Shown: positions 1-8,785 of the stretch, piece after piece | Layout of the letters: the number at the start of each line of letters is the position of its first letter | How positions within the stretch are numbered: the first letter of the stretch is position 1 | From: Gammaproteobacteria bacterium | GTDB lineage: Bacteria > Pseudomonadota > Gammaproteobacteria > Steroidobacterales > Woeseiaceae | Direction: 5' to 3' | Assembly: GCA_029864095.1 (NCBI GenBank) | Contig: JAOTUB010000013.1 | Location: 1 to 47,934 of the forward strand | DNA: 47,934 nucleotides | Position numbers and translations under genes: made by a program | Notes under the pieces: generated by a model | Seen by the model: only the letters and a program-made list of their open reading frames with translations | What the model was told of the DNA's origin: nothing | Database searches by the model: none

Positions 1-669
1 CGACAGGCTTCGTGCCTCTCCGATCCCGATGTGAATACCAAAAAGAGGAAAGAACGCGATAAATGCCTCGACTGCTGCGGCATACGCCAGGTTGAGAAGC
101 ATGATGTGCGGAACGAGTCTGAAGATCTGGCCCAGGCTCGCGTGGTCCTCATTGTCATCTGCATCGGTTTCGTTGGGTAACCAAAATAAGGGCAGGCTGG
201 CAGCGATGACAAACGCAGCTGTTACGACAAAGGGCAATAAACCCTCTGTTCCGGTCATGATCAAGACTAGTGGGCCGACCGCAAACCCTGCCGCTCCCGC
301 CGATCCGTATGCGCCGATGATTCTTCCTCGCCAATCTTCGTCCGCGAGTTCGTTGATCACGGCTTCACTGGCCGACCACAGCATTGCTGCCGCCGCACCG
401 AGCAGGAATCGCATCGGGAACCATACGTAAACATCTTGGAACAGACCTAGGGCGATCAATGTTCCCGCAGCGAGCAGCGTAGCCAGTTGCATTACGCGCG
501 CGGCACCGACTTGCAGGATCAGGCGCGGCATGATTGGTGCGAGCAAAACTCCAGCGCTCGCCTGAGCAACGATGCTCATACCGATGACGGTCTTGCTAAT
601 ACCCTGTGAATCGAGAACGAGCGACAATAGTGGCAACGTCAACCCGTATACCAAATTAACAATGACCAT
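1..669 (-). CDS. MFS transporter, partial (C-terminal part beyond left edge)
   Basis: The minus strand reads through hydrophobic segments and MFS-like loops: a first helix with VIVNLVYGLTLPLL, then loop-helix units with the arrangement of a 12-helix major facilitator exporter. About 220 residues are present and the rest lies past base 1. The only in-frame ATG is at 669, which would begin inside the first helix and has no Shine-Dalgarno sequence. The frame stays open up to 762 without ATG, GTG or TTG. Adding one C to the C-run at 743-746 would join the frame to an ATG at 761 and give a normal N-terminus beginning MIFSTPPKTE. The start is therefore unsure and a small indel is possible. The substrate cannot be told from what is visible. 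Confidence 0.75.
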   Translation of the reverse strand, partial: MVIVNLVYGLTLPLLSLVLDSQGISKTVIGMSIVAQASAGVLLAPIMPRLILQVGAARVMQLATLLAAGTLIALGLFQDVYVWFPMRFLLGAAAAMLWSASEAVINELADEDWRGRIIGAYGSAGAAGFAVGPLVLIMTGTEGLLPFVVTAAFVIAASLPLFWLPNETDADDNEDHASLGQIFRLVPHIMLLNLAYAAAVEAFIAFFPLFGIHIGIGEARSLS

Positions 670-779
670 CGACGCGATGACAGCGACGAGGCTTCGCTTA
701 CGAATCGATAAAACTGTGTCGAAGATTGTTATCTCCGTTTTCGGGGCGTTGAGAAAATCATGTCATCATAAACGCCCCT

Positions 780-1265
780 TCGAATAAGGTGGAACCCTTT
801 TGATCAACGGTCAGGCTGACAACCGCACCGGAAGAGACAGTGCCGTGCTCACGTGAACGAATGTATTAGCGGGTGGCCTTCGACCCGGAGTTCGAAACGT
901 TCCATGTGGCGTCTGCCGGTGGGGCTCCACAACAAGCGATTGTTGCTGTTCGCGGTCGTCGTGCGGGGAGCTTGGGCCGCGCTCTGGAGTTGTGCGCGGC
1001 GAGGGCGCGGCATCAGAATTGCCGAACGACGGAGCCAACATTCGAGCCGGTAGTTCATTGGATTCTCGTTCACCAAACGTACAATGACAATCAGATACTT
1101 GCGCTTGGCAGGAATATCCCGCAGGATACACGCGCGATCTTCGTTTTGGCCTGCCTTTCAGCTATTTGCCCGTTTCCCGGGCGTTCGTTTCAAGTCATTC
1201 ACATTACTCAGATTGTTCGTTTCCGCGCCCGATTCGTGCGTGGCATTTTGTTATGGAGGCCAAAA
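780..1265. other. Non-coding or unassigned stretch upstream of cold-shock gene
   Basis: About 485 bases lie between the MFS gene start and the cold-shock gene. Open frames exist on both strands here, but they have no convincing ribosome binding site and no motif I recognise. The last 150-180 bases before the cold-shock ATG may be a structured 5' leader. Long leaders are known for cspA-type genes, but no specific cold-box was confirmed here. Confidence 0.4.
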
Positions 1266-1469
1266 ATGGCTATTGGAACTGTTAAGTTTTTTGATCCCGG
1301 CAAGGGATTTGGATTTATCCAGCCGGAAAGCGGCGATAAAGACGTTTTCGTGCACGTCAGCGCGGTACAGGGCGCCGGCATGGACACACTGACGGACGGT
1401 CAGCGCGTCAGTTACGATGTCGTCACCGAGCGCGGCAAACTGGCGGCCAGCAACCTGAAAGCTGCCTGA
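1266..1469 (+). CDS. Cold-shock domain protein (CspA family)
   Basis: A 67-residue single cold-shock domain, the usual size for CspA/CspD-type RNA chaperones. It contains RNP1-like KGFGFIQ (residues about 16-22) and RNP2-like VFVHVSA (about 32-38), which bind single-stranded RNA or DNA and melt secondary structure. The ATG at 1266 follows TTATGGAGGCCAAAA, a strong GGAGG site. The frame is open upstream to 873, but that extension is not protein-like and lacks such a site. A strong intrinsic terminator follows about 30 bases after the stop, so the gene is probably monocistronic. Position 10 carries Asp-Pro (FFDPGKGFG) instead of the more common Asn-x in FNxxKGFG, a mild variation. Confidence 0.95.
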   Translation: MAIGTVKFFDPGKGFGFIQPESGDKDVFVHVSAVQGAGMDTLTDGQRVSYDVVTERGKLAASNLKAA

Positions 1470-1497
1470 CCGCTCAAATACGTTTCGTGTATCTGGG

Positions 1498-1524
1498 AAA
1501 ACCCGGCTTTATGCCGGGTTTTTC
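1498..1524 (+). terminator. Rho-independent terminator after cold-shock gene
   Basis: The 8-bp stem AACCCGGC / GCCGGGTT (1500-1507 with 1513-1520) has a TTTAT loop and is followed by a T-run. It sits 29 bases past the cold-shock stop. The A-run on the other side means it may also work for the converging DUF481 gene. Confidence 0.85.
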
Positions 1525-1597
1525 TTGTCTGCGAAGTGTCCGCTTCATGTGGTGGGCGAACTTTATTCGCACTGACTCAAACCAGATCGCGGATTCG

Positions 1598-2326
1598 CTA
1601 GAACCTGTAGTCCAATGAAATGGTTGTGAACGTGTCCGTCTTCTCGGTGCCCGGCAGCACGTCGGAGTTGTTCTTGATTGTAAAGGCAACGATTAGTGCA
1701 AGGTTATCGCGCATTTTCGCGCTCAACGCCGAAGTGGCCTCGAGATAAGTGTTATCCGAACCGCTTTCGATGCCCAGGGATTGTGTGAACTGTGACGACT
1801 CGGAGATGGTCCATCGATAGTTCCCACCGAGGTACCCGATGGTGCTGCTCTGACTCGTTCCATCACGAAGATCAGATTGCCGGGCGCCGACACCAATCTC
1901 GCCACTCAGCAAGTGTTTTTCGGTATTAAGAAAGTGCCTACCGTAACCCACGGCTTCCCGAAGCTGCTGATCGTAGGCACTGAACTTATCGGTGTCCCAG
2001 GCAATAAGACCGAAGATATAGTCGGTGTCGTTAAGGTTGTATTTGCTCTGCCACGCAAGACTGTTAGCTTCGGCAGTGGTGACGCCGGAGGTGCTGGATT
2101 TGATCGCCCCACCTTTGAGGGAGTGGCCCCAAGGAGCGTGGTTCCACCAAAGATCGAAGTTCGCATTGATGCTTTTGTTGTCGGAATTTCCGCTGGTTGC
2201 AAGAACACCAAGGCCTGCACGTCCAGAAAACCCTTCTTCATCTTGGGGAAAACCCACCGATGCCACTAGAGTGAGCGCGGCAAAGCCCAGTAAACGTTGT
2301 AAAGTCAAAACGCTATTAGTGAACAT
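1598..2326 (-). CDS. DUF481 family outer-membrane protein
   Basis: A 242-residue protein with an N-terminal signal peptide (hydrophobic LLGFAALTLVASVGFP). It then shows the DUF481/YdiY pattern: GRAGLGVLATSGNSD near residue 35, alternating beta strands throughout, and a C-terminal LDYRF ending in Phe, as expected for a beta-barrel recognised by the Bam machinery. Family members are salt-induced or general outer-membrane proteins with no settled function. The start is supported by GAGGGTAGGAT just ahead of the ATG. It converges on the cold-shock gene and is divergent from the GFA gene at 2609, with about 280 bases of shared upstream DNA. Confidence 0.85.
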   Translation of the reverse strand: MFTNSVLTLQRLLGFAALTLVASVGFPQDEEGFSGRAGLGVLATSGNSDNKSINANFDLWWNHAPWGHSLKGGAIKSSTSGVTTAEANSLAWQSKYNLNDTDYIFGLIAWDTDKFSAYDQQLREAVGYGRHFLNTEKHLLSGEIGVGARQSDLRDGTSQSSTIGYLGGNYRWTISESSQFTQSLGIESGSDNTYLEATSALSAKMRDNLALIVAFTIKNNSDVLPGTEKTDTFTTISLDYRF

Positions 2327-2608
2327 ATCCTACCCTCAGGAACAATCGGTATGGCGCCATCATTCGTAGCGCGAACGGTATTGTAATGATGGCGACGGCG
2401 CATCCACTGTTTCGTAACATTTGTTTACATCTTGGAATGACCCTGTAAATTCTTGCAGGCTCGCGTGCTGGGCAGCCGGGCGATCGATCCGATGTAGGAT
2501 GACTGAAGATGACCCAGATCAGACGTCGCAATGTCGTATAATTTGAGACTACTCATAAGGCAATTTTGTCTGAGTAGTAGCAGCTAAACGTAAATTGAGA
2601 ATGTAATC

Positions 2609-3034
2609 ATGACCATTCGCGGCAGCTGCCTGTGTGGCGGCGTGCAATACGAGATTTCCGGCAAGCTGCATGACGCCGGGAATTGCCATTGTTCGATGTG
2701 TCGTCGAACGCACGGTGCTGCTTTCGGCACCTATGCGCGAGTTGATGCAGACGAGTTCCGGTGGTTATCTGGCGAGGATCTCATTTCCGCTTACGAATCC
2801 TCACCCGGTGGATATCGCTGTTTTTGTCGTCAATGCGGCTCACCTTTGGGCGGTCGGGGGAAAGGTGGGAAATTGGGCTGGGTTACGCTGGGCACGGTTA
2901 CGGGTGATCCCGGGTTGCGTCCCGGAGCCCATATTTTCGTGGGCTCAAAAGCGCCGTGGTATGAGATAACAGACCATGTCCCCCAATTTGATGAATGGCC
3001 ACCGGGCTTCGGACCAAACGCTGGGTCCACGTAG
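2609..3034 (+). CDS. GFA-family (DUF636) zinc protein, intact copy
   Basis: A 141-residue protein of the glutathione-dependent formaldehyde-activating/centromere protein V-like fold. All zinc ligands are visible: CLCGG at residues 8-12, CHCSMCRR at about 28-35, and CRQCGS at about 74-79. The family includes glutathione-hydroxymethyl synthase of Paracoccus, but most members have no proven substrate, so 'GFA-family' is as far as the sequence supports. The thioesterase gene follows after 35 bases on the same strand and may be co-transcribed. A second, decayed GFA gene lies at 7046, and comparing the two shows what that copy has lost. Confidence 0.85.
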   Translation: MTIRGSCLCGGVQYEISGKLHDAGNCHCSMCRRTHGAAFGTYARVDADEFRWLSGEDLISAYESSPGGYRCFCRQCGSPLGGRGKGGKLGWVTLGTVTGDPGLRPGAHIFVGSKAPWYEITDHVPQFDEWPPGFGPNAGST

Positions 3035-3069
3035 TCCGATACTGTTAGGCGCAGGCAGACACCCAAGAC

Positions 3070-3501
3070 GTGAAGAAGCTCCACGAGCTGCCACGCGAGG
3101 AACTGGAACGGATGTTCAACGCCGCCCCTTTCGTGGCGAGCCTCGGTATTCGCCTGGTAAGCATCGGTTCGGGGATCTGCGAAACGGAACTCAACGTGGA
3201 GCCCCGGCACCTCCAACAGGACGGCTTCGTCCACGCCGGTGTTCAGGCCACCATGGCCGATCACACAGCCGGCGGAGCCGCAGCGACACTGACCGAACCG
3301 GGTCACATGGTTCTCACGATAGAATTCAAGATCAATCTACTTCGAGCTGCACAAGGGGAGCGGCTGTCGTGCCGGTCCAAAGTTCTCAAACCAGGGTCTC
3401 GGCTCATGGTCGTGGAGTCCGAAGTTTTTTGCGAAAACGCGGGAACATCGAAACTCGTGTCCAAGGCAACTGCATCGATCGCCGTCGTCGGATCCCGGTA
3501 A
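3070..3501 (+). CDS. PaaI-family hotdog thioesterase
   Basis: A 143-residue hotdog-fold acyl-CoA thioesterase. The helix segment QDGFVHAGVQATMADHTAG (about residues 55-73) has the HxGxxxxxxD pattern of PaaI/YdiI-type enzymes, which hydrolyse acyl- or aryl-CoA in the cytoplasm. The start is GTG at 3070, with only weak purine-rich sequence ahead of it. It follows the GFA gene by 35 bases. The natural substrate cannot be inferred. A different hotdog protein at 34600 carries a CFACG N-terminal motif and is not a close copy. Confidence 0.85.
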   Translation: MKKLHELPREELERMFNAAPFVASLGIRLVSIGSGICETELNVEPRHLQQDGFVHAGVQATMADHTAGGAAATLTEPGHMVLTIEFKINLLRAAQGERLSCRSKVLKPGSRLMVVESEVFCENAGTSKLVSKATASIAVVGSR

Positions 3502-3758
3502 GCACAAACATTGAGATTGATTCGCGAACGTCCGCACATGGCCGAACTGAGATGATTACCAAGGAGAAACTCGAACGTCTGCTCATGGCAGGGGCAGACA
3601 CTCAGGGCCAACTGAAGACGAGAATTGCTGCGTAACGGCTGCTTTGGGGCCACGAGCAGCCCGTCGCTCAATTTACGCTGCAATTTCCGGTGATGACCAG
3701 AAGCGGACGTTTGGGTGACAAGCTTCCGAGCAACAGTATTAAGACAAAAGGAGAATTG

Positions 3759-4266
3759 AATGCAGGCTCTGGCACGTCGACAGTTCTTGACGTTTCCTGC
3801 GGCAAGTCCCCTACTTGGTTACACAGCAGCGGGAAGGTTGTTGCAGAGGAGTCGCTGCATGCGATGCAGCTGCCGGAGCACCTGTCGGATTTCAGCTTTA
3901 TCCAACCACTAAATGGCCGGTCGCAAGCAAGATGCTCCGGCGGGCAGAAAAAGCCGGAGCAAAATTCATCGTACTAACCATCAATCTGAACACCGGAAGT
4001 AACCGCGTGCTTCTCGGACAGTACGCTCGTGCCGATGAACGCGACTGCAGCGCGTGCCATGGCGCCGGGCCGAGACGAGTGGCTGGGGACCTCTTGAAAG
4101 CCTGCCCGAGGTTGTCGAAGCAGTGAACGGCACTGTTCCAGTAATCATCGACAGCGGTTGTCGTCGCGGCACTGATATCTTCAAGGCCTTGGCGATGGGT
4201 GCGAGCACTATCGCCGATATTGGTCCGCAGCATGTTGGCCTTCGGCGTCCGAGCGAGGTTGGATAG
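3759..4266 (+). pseudogene. Relic of FMN-dependent alpha-hydroxy-acid dehydrogenase (lactate oxidase-like)
   Basis: Three blocks of one protein survive in different frames. The start (3759, behind AAAGGAGAATTGA) encodes a short Tat-like leader with RRQFLTF and stops after about 50 codons. From about 3870, another frame gives FQLYPTTKWPVASKML, then KAGAKFIVLTINLN and ADERDCSACHG. From about 4060, a third frame gives SGWGPLESLPEVVEAVNG and IIDSGCRRGTDIFKALAMGA, the FMN-phosphate-binding end of the family. The central part with the catalytic His and the SNHGGR loop is missing, as is most of the N-terminal barrel. An intact enzyme would be about 380-400 residues; only about 170 codons remain. It is a deletion- and frameshift-damaged gene that can no longer make an enzyme. 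Confidence 0.85.
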
Positions 4267-4281
4267 CGCCTCGGGCGACTG

Positions 4282-4854
4282 CTAGTCGTCCTCTCCAGCC
4301 AGTCGCTCGGTGGCAGGCTCTGCGACTGGTACTGACCCGAGAATCTCGTTCATGTACGTTGCCCAGCGCCCGCTCGGCTCCCAGACCGCAAGCAGATCTT
4401 TGCGCGCCTCGGCCTCGGGAATCTGCTGTTCCAGGACCCTGTAGAGGTACGTCATTGCCGAGGCCCTGTAATTTGCCTGGCACTGCACGAGTACGTTGTC
4501 AGCTGCATGCTTCGACATTGCGTCGCTGAAGCGCTCGAAATCGACTTTTTCGGGGGACGCCCACACGACGGGTATGTTGATCCACTCGATACCAAGCTCC
4601 GCGAGTCGCTGCTTCTGATTCGCTGGCGGCTTGTCCCGAAGATCAATAACGACCCGGATGCCTTGTTCGTGGATTGCAGCCAGCCCGCCCTCGACGAAAT
4701 GGCCACCAGTCGAGAGCCGTTCGTCAACCCTGTGATGATTCATCGTTGGCCCGGTATGGGCGTCGTCACCTTGCACTTGGGCCGCAACGTAAGCAGAACT
4801 GGCAATGGCCGGTATCGTAATGGCGAAGATGATCGCCTTCGTGATAATTCTCAT
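4282..4854 (-). CDS. Secreted DSP/PTP-like phosphatase (DUF442/beta-lactamase-hydrolase-like fold)
   Basis: A 190-residue protein with an N-terminal signal peptide (AIIFAITIPAIASSAYVAAQ). The body matches the small dual-specificity phosphatase-like family: STGGHFVEGGLAAIHEQGIR, VVIDLRDKP, and an active-site loop VQCQANYRAS near residue 127. The loop spacing is CX4R rather than the classical CX5R of protein tyrosine phosphatases, as in DUF442-type proteins. A periplasmic role is inferred from the leader. The acidic tail (ERLAGEDD) has no known function. The gene converges on the damaged dehydrogenase and diverges from the OPT transporter across an AT-rich 150-base gap. Confidence 0.75.
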   Translation of the reverse strand: MRIITKAIIFAITIPAIASSAYVAAQVQGDDAHTGPTMNHHRVDERLSTGGHFVEGGLAAIHEQGIRVVIDLRDKPPANQKQRLAELGIEWINIPVVWASPEKVDFERFSDAMSKHAADNVLVQCQANYRASAMTYLYRVLEQQIPEAEARKDLLAVWEPSGRWATYMNEILGSVPVAEPATERLAGEDD

Positions 4855-5008
4855 TGAATATTAACCCTATAAATATCATTGTCTTTTGAAACTTTTAAAG
4901 AATATACATGAATTAATGTACAGGCAGGCTGACGCTACCACAAAGACCGCCGGCGACAGGTGATTCTCCAGTAGTATCATGCCCTGACCCCTCTCCGGTA
5001 CAACAATA

Positions 5009-6982
5009 ATGCGAAAAGACGGTTTGAGCCAAAAGGCGTATGTGCCCATCGCGGAGGGAGATGCCTATGATCCTTTCGTGCCTGCCATGGAGTCGCCGGC
5101 AGAGTTTACGATCAAGGCAGTCGGACTGGGTGTCCTGTTCGGCATCATCTTCGGTGCTGCGAACGCTTATCTGGGGCTCCGAGCCGGGCTGACCATCAGC
5201 ACCTCGATCCCGGTGGCCGTCATGACCGTCGCCGTGTTTCGGGCCCTGTCGACCGTCGGGGTCCGCGGCACGATCCTCGAGACCAATATCTCGCAAACGA
5301 CCGGCTCCGCGTCGAGTTCTCTCGCCAGCGGCGTGATCTTTACTCTCCCCGCATTGTTCATGTGGGGAATGCCACCGCAACTGCTGCAGATGACGCTTCT
5401 GGCAATGTGTGGCGGGCTACTCGGCATTCTGTTCATGATTCCGCTGCGGCGGTTCCTGATCGAACGCGAACACGGCAAGCTGCCCTACCCCGAAGGCACG
5501 GCGTGTGCGGAGGTACTCGTCGCCAACGAGATCGGTGGCGGCCGGGCGCGCTTCGTGTTCTACGGCCTTGCGGGCGGCGCGCTATTCAAGTTCCTCACGT
5601 CCTGGATTCGCGTGATCCCGGCTGATGCCCACGTCAAAATACCGTTCCTCAAGAAAGGTGAACTGGGCATGGACCTGTCGGCCGCGCTATTTGGTGTGGG
5701 CTACATTCTCGGCCCGCGCATCGCAGCGGTCATGGTTGGCGGCGGCCTGCTCTCCTGGCTCGTCATCATTCCGGCTATCGCATACTGGGGCGACGCACGG
5801 ACTGCGCCGTTCTTTCCTGAAACGGTGCAACTAATCCACGACATGGCGCCACGCGAAATATGGTCGCGTTACGTACGCTATATTGGCGCCGGCGCCGTGG
5901 CAACCGCCGGCATCATCACGCTGATACGCAGCATCCCGGTCATGGCCAGCAGTTTTCGCATCGGGGCCGCGCAGCTGAGTGAGCGCGTTAGCGCAGGTGC
6001 CAGCAACGACATTGCGCCGCGCACCGACAGAGATCTGCCGCTGCGCTTTGTCGGAATCGGAGTGCTGATCATTGCGGCCGTGCTCGTACTTGTACCGCAA
6101 GTATTTGGGGCCGTCGGGGGCGTCGGCATCCGCACGGTAGCCGCTGGGTGTGTCGTCATATTCGCTTTTTTCTTTGTCACGGTTGCATCGCGCATCGTCG
6201 GCCTGGTCGGAGTTACGAGCAATCCAACCAGTGGCATGACGATCGCAGCGTTGCTTGGTACCGCCTCGATCTTCTTATTTTTCGGCTGGACCGATGCGCT
6301 GGGCAAGGCTGCCGCGCTCACCGTGGGTTGCGTGGTTGCCATCGCCGCGTCCATTTCCGGCGACACGTCGCAGGACCTGAAAACCGGTTATCTGCTTGGG
6401 GCTACACCACGACGTCAGCAGACTGCGGAGCTGATCGGCGTGCTCACATCCGCGACCTTTGTCTGTCTCACGGTGCTGGCGCTGGGTAAAGGCTTCGGCT
6501 TCGGCAGCACCGAACTCCCGGCTCCGCAAGCAACATTGATGAAGCTGGTCATTGACGGTGTGCTTGATCAAAATCTGCCATGGGTGCTGGTTGCCATCGG
6601 CGCGGGTATCGCCATCGCTTGCGAAATTGCACGCATCCCGTCCCTGCCCTTCGCCGTTGGTGTCTATCTTCCGGTTTCCACGATGACGCCGATATTTGTC
6701 GGCGGCCTCATTCGACTTTGGATGGAGCGCAGTGCGCAAGACGCGACCACTGCGGCAGACCGCCGCGAGCGCGGCGTGTTGCTGGGCAGCGGTTTTGTCG
6801 GTGGTGAAGGCCTGCTGGGTGTTGGCATTGCGCTGGTCGCGGTAGCGAAGAGCCGCCGGCCCGATGGCATCGGCACCGAGTGGCTCGGCGGTGAGCTGAT
6901 TGCAATGCTTGCGGGCGCTGCCGCGTTCGCGCTCTTCATCACCTGGTTTTTCCGCCAGGTTCGAGGTCGGACGCCTCTTTAG
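5009..6982 (+). CDS. OPT family oligopeptide transporter
   Basis: A 657-residue polytopic membrane protein with about 14-16 hydrophobic segments. Features typical of bacterial OPT/YSL-type carriers are present: an N-terminal FTIKAVGLGVLFGIIFGAANAYLGL, then the loop KLPYPEGTACAEVL near residue 160 and SGDTSQDLKTGYLLG near residue 455. Family members import oligopeptides or metal chelates with protons across the inner membrane; the substrate here is unknown. No good Shine-Dalgarno lies before the ATG at 5009, but the next ATG in frame would remove conserved-looking N-terminal sequence. The gene has no obvious operon partner. Confidence 0.93.
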   Translation: MRKDGLSQKAYVPIAEGDAYDPFVPAMESPAEFTIKAVGLGVLFGIIFGAANAYLGLRAGLTISTSIPVAVMTVAVFRALSTVGVRGTILETNISQTTGSASSSLASGVIFTLPALFMWGMPPQLLQMTLLAMCGGLLGILFMIPLRRFLIEREHGKLPYPEGTACAEVLVANEIGGGRARFVFYGLAGGALFKFLTSWIRVIPADAHVKIPFLKKGELGMDLSAALFGVGYILGPRIAAVMVGGGLLSWLVIIPAIAYWGDARTAPFFPETVQLIHDMAPREIWSRYVRYIGAGAVATAGIITLIRSIPVMASSFRIGAAQLSERVSAGASNDIAPRTDRDLPLRFVGIGVLIIAAVLVLVPQVFGAVGGVGIRTVAAGCVVIFAFFFVTVASRIVGLVGVTSNPTSGMTIAALLGTASIFLFFGWTDALGKAAALTVGCVVAIAASISGDTSQDLKTGYLLGATPRRQQTAELIGVLTSATFVCLTVLALGKGFGFGSTELPAPQATLMKLVIDGVLDQNLPWVLVAIGAGIAIACEIARIPSLPFAVGVYLPVSTMTPIFVGGLIRLWMERSAQDATTAADRRERGVLLGSGFVGGEGLLGVGIALVAVAKSRRPDGIGTEWLGGELIAMLAGAAAFALFITWFFRQVRGRTPL

Positions 6983-7045
6983 AAAACGCGGTCGCTGCAC
7001 AAAGGAATCGACCTGACCGTTGGCGTGAATTTGCAGGAGAAAAGA

Positions 7046-7470
7046 ATGTCAGCCGAACAGAAAGACGAGGAGTGTGTCTTTGTGGCGCAATTCATATCAC
7101 GGCAAGAAATGCTGGCAGCAGCGTAGGCGCATGTCATGGCAAAATGTGCAGGCGCTGGGGCGGCGGGCCGTTTATGCAGATAACCTGCGGCACAGACGTC
7201 TCCATTAACGGTGCGGAGAACGTATCGGTACTCGACTCCTCCGCATGGGCTGAACGCGGCTTTGGCAGCAAGTGTGGGACGCACCTATTCTATAGACTTA
7301 AGGAATGCGGCCAGCACATGATGCCGGCAGGGCTGTTTGAGGATGATGAACACCTGGTTTTCGATCAGCAGGTATTTATCGACGAAAAGCCGTCGTACTA
7401 CCAATTTGCCGGTGCGACACACGATATGACCGGGCCTGAGATATTTGCCATATACGGCTCAGCAAATTGA
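7046..7470 (+). pseudogene. Decayed GFA-family gene (GT slippage frameshift plus lost zinc ligands)
   Basis: The natural start is ATG at 7046, behind GCAGGAGAAAAGA, but that frame stops after about 20 codons. The family body (CLCGAIHITA onward) is in another frame, which opens only from a GTG at 7072. The sequence GAGGAGTGTGTCTTTG carries an extra GT; removing one GT gives a continuous MSAEQKDEECLCGAIHI. Two zinc-binding cysteines are also gone: the usual CHCxxC reads CHGKMC (about 7132) and the usual FCxxCGTH reads FGSKCGTH (about 7263). In both, TGC appears to have become GGC. The remaining 130 residues keep the GFA pattern (CRRWGGGPF, CGTHLFYRL). Translation from GTG 7072 is possible but the zinc sites would be broken. 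Confidence 0.75.
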
Positions 7471-7555
7471 GCGAACAGTACTAACAACCGGAACGCCGCC
7501 CAGGTTTCGACGCACCGGCCGGGCACAGGTTTTTCGCCGCCCCTGTTCTCGGCTA

Positions 7556-8785
7556 CTACGCGCTCTTCGAGCCTATTGCGATGCCTGCCGAGCGTGCGGC
7601 CCTTTCAAAACTGGCCTGCATTGGATCGTCGACGATGTACTCGATCGTGCAGTTGCCGACACGAATGGATTCGCCTGCCACGAGTTCATGCGCGGTGATG
7701 CGATAGCCATCCACAAAGGTGCCGTTTCTGCTGCCAAGATCGACCAGCACGGCGCTACCGTCACCGGAATAGTTGATCAGCGCATGATGACGGCTCACGA
7801 TCGAACTGTCGATGCGGATGTCACACAGCCTGCTGCGCCCGATCAAGGTGTGCCCCTGACGCAGAGCCTGCTCCCGAGCGTCGTCGCCCGTCAAATTGAC
7901 GATAAGGCGCCGCATCGACAGATCGACCTCGCTCATTGCAACGGTCGGCGCATCGGCGTCCCCTTCGTGTGGATGCAATCCCACCCGGCTGGCCTCGTAG
8001 GCGCACTTTACGAGTGTAGTCGTAACCAGGCCTACGCCCTCGCGTCTTGCGAGATCCATACTCTGGTCGACGAGAGAGGTAATCGCGTCCGGCACACCCG
8101 CACACAGATCGTGTATAAGGGCGATCGCCTGATACTGAAAAACCTCGCCAACGGTCGAGGTACACCTCGATTCGACCCGCAGGCGAATACACTCAGTCGT
8201 TTCGGCCAAGGTGAACGGCGCTAGTTGAATGCGATAACCGGCAAGGGTCGAAATCGAACTCAGCGGACGCGTATTCAGTAACTCCTTGAGCCCGGGCCGC
8301 CCGGCCATGATCACAAGCAAGCCGTATTGCCCTTCGACTTCCGTTTCGACGAGTTTGCGAATCATGTCCAGGACCCAACACTCACTGTCCTGAAGCTCTT
8401 CCAGACAGACCACCGTGCGGCGCTTGTGGCTTTTCTGAAATGTGAGGAACATGGTGAAGATCCTCTGGAGATCCGCGAGCATCATGTCCTTGGGCTCAAA
8501 GCCGGCGGCTAGAACGATATTGCGCATCAGATCCGTGGCATCGACGCAGGGCTCAGTTACTCGAGCAATTACGGTGTCTTCGTCGAGACTCGAAATGAAC
8601 GCCCGAATAACAGAGTCCGAGGCGGACTTGGACTCACCGATGATTATCCCAAGAGGACGCCCACTCGTGAACACTCTGTTCAGGCGGTCGAGCGCATTTC
8701 GATAACAATGCGTCAGAAACGCGAACGACGGTTCCTGCTCGACCTGCAGATCGGGCAGCGATACCGGCTGCCGCTCGTTAGTCAT
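7556..8785 (-). CDS. ExeA/GspA-like AAA protein with C-terminal FHA domain; degenerate Walker A
   Basis: A 409-residue cytoplasmic-type protein. Residues about 20-260 resemble the ExeA/GspA family of AAA ATPases, but the phosphate-binding loop reads GESKSASDS (residues 50-58) instead of GxxxxGKT, so the key Lys-Thr is absent. The Walker B position reads VVCLEELQD. Residues about 310-395 form an FHA domain with GRSRLCDI, SRHHALI and GSRNGTFV, the phosphothreonine-binding motifs, all intact. No membrane segment is seen. It is the last gene of a minus-strand run after the M16 peptidase, FHA and ferritin-like genes, with a gap of about 200 bases. A second AAA-FHA protein at 41911 keeps a good Walker A. 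ATP hydrolysis is doubtful here; a phospho-dependent scaffold is inferred. Confidence 0.8.
   Translation of the reverse strand: MTNERQPVSLPDLQVEQEPSFAFLTHCYRNALDRLNRVFTSGRPLGIIIGESKSASDSVIRAFISSLDEDTVIARVTEPCVDATDLMRNIVLAAGFEPKDMMLADLQRIFTMFLTFQKSHKRRTVVCLEELQDSECWVLDMIRKLVETEVEGQYGLLVIMAGRPGLKELLNTRPLSSISTLAGYRIQLAPFTLAETTECIRLRVESRCTSTVGEVFQYQAIALIHDLCAGVPDAITSLVDQSMDLARREGVGLVTTTLVKCAYEASRVGLHPHEGDADAPTVAMSEVDLSMRRLIVNLTGDDAREQALRQGHTLIGRSRLCDIRIDSSIVSRHHALINYSGDGSAVLVDLGSRNGTFVDGYRITAHELVAGESIRVGNCTIEYIVDDPMQASFERAARSAGIAIGSKSA

Noticed and set aside
873..1265. N-terminal extension of the cold-shock protein in an open frame
   Set aside because: The composition is not protein-like, and a strong GGAGG site lies directly before the ATG at 1266.
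3552..3635. 27-codon frame beginning MITKEKLERLL
   Set aside because: It is very short with no recognised homology and only a weak start; it may be a remnant but cannot be supported.
7445..8224. 259-codon plus-strand frame
   Set aside because: It is the antisense of the AAA-FHA gene, whose FHA motifs are clear on the minus strand.
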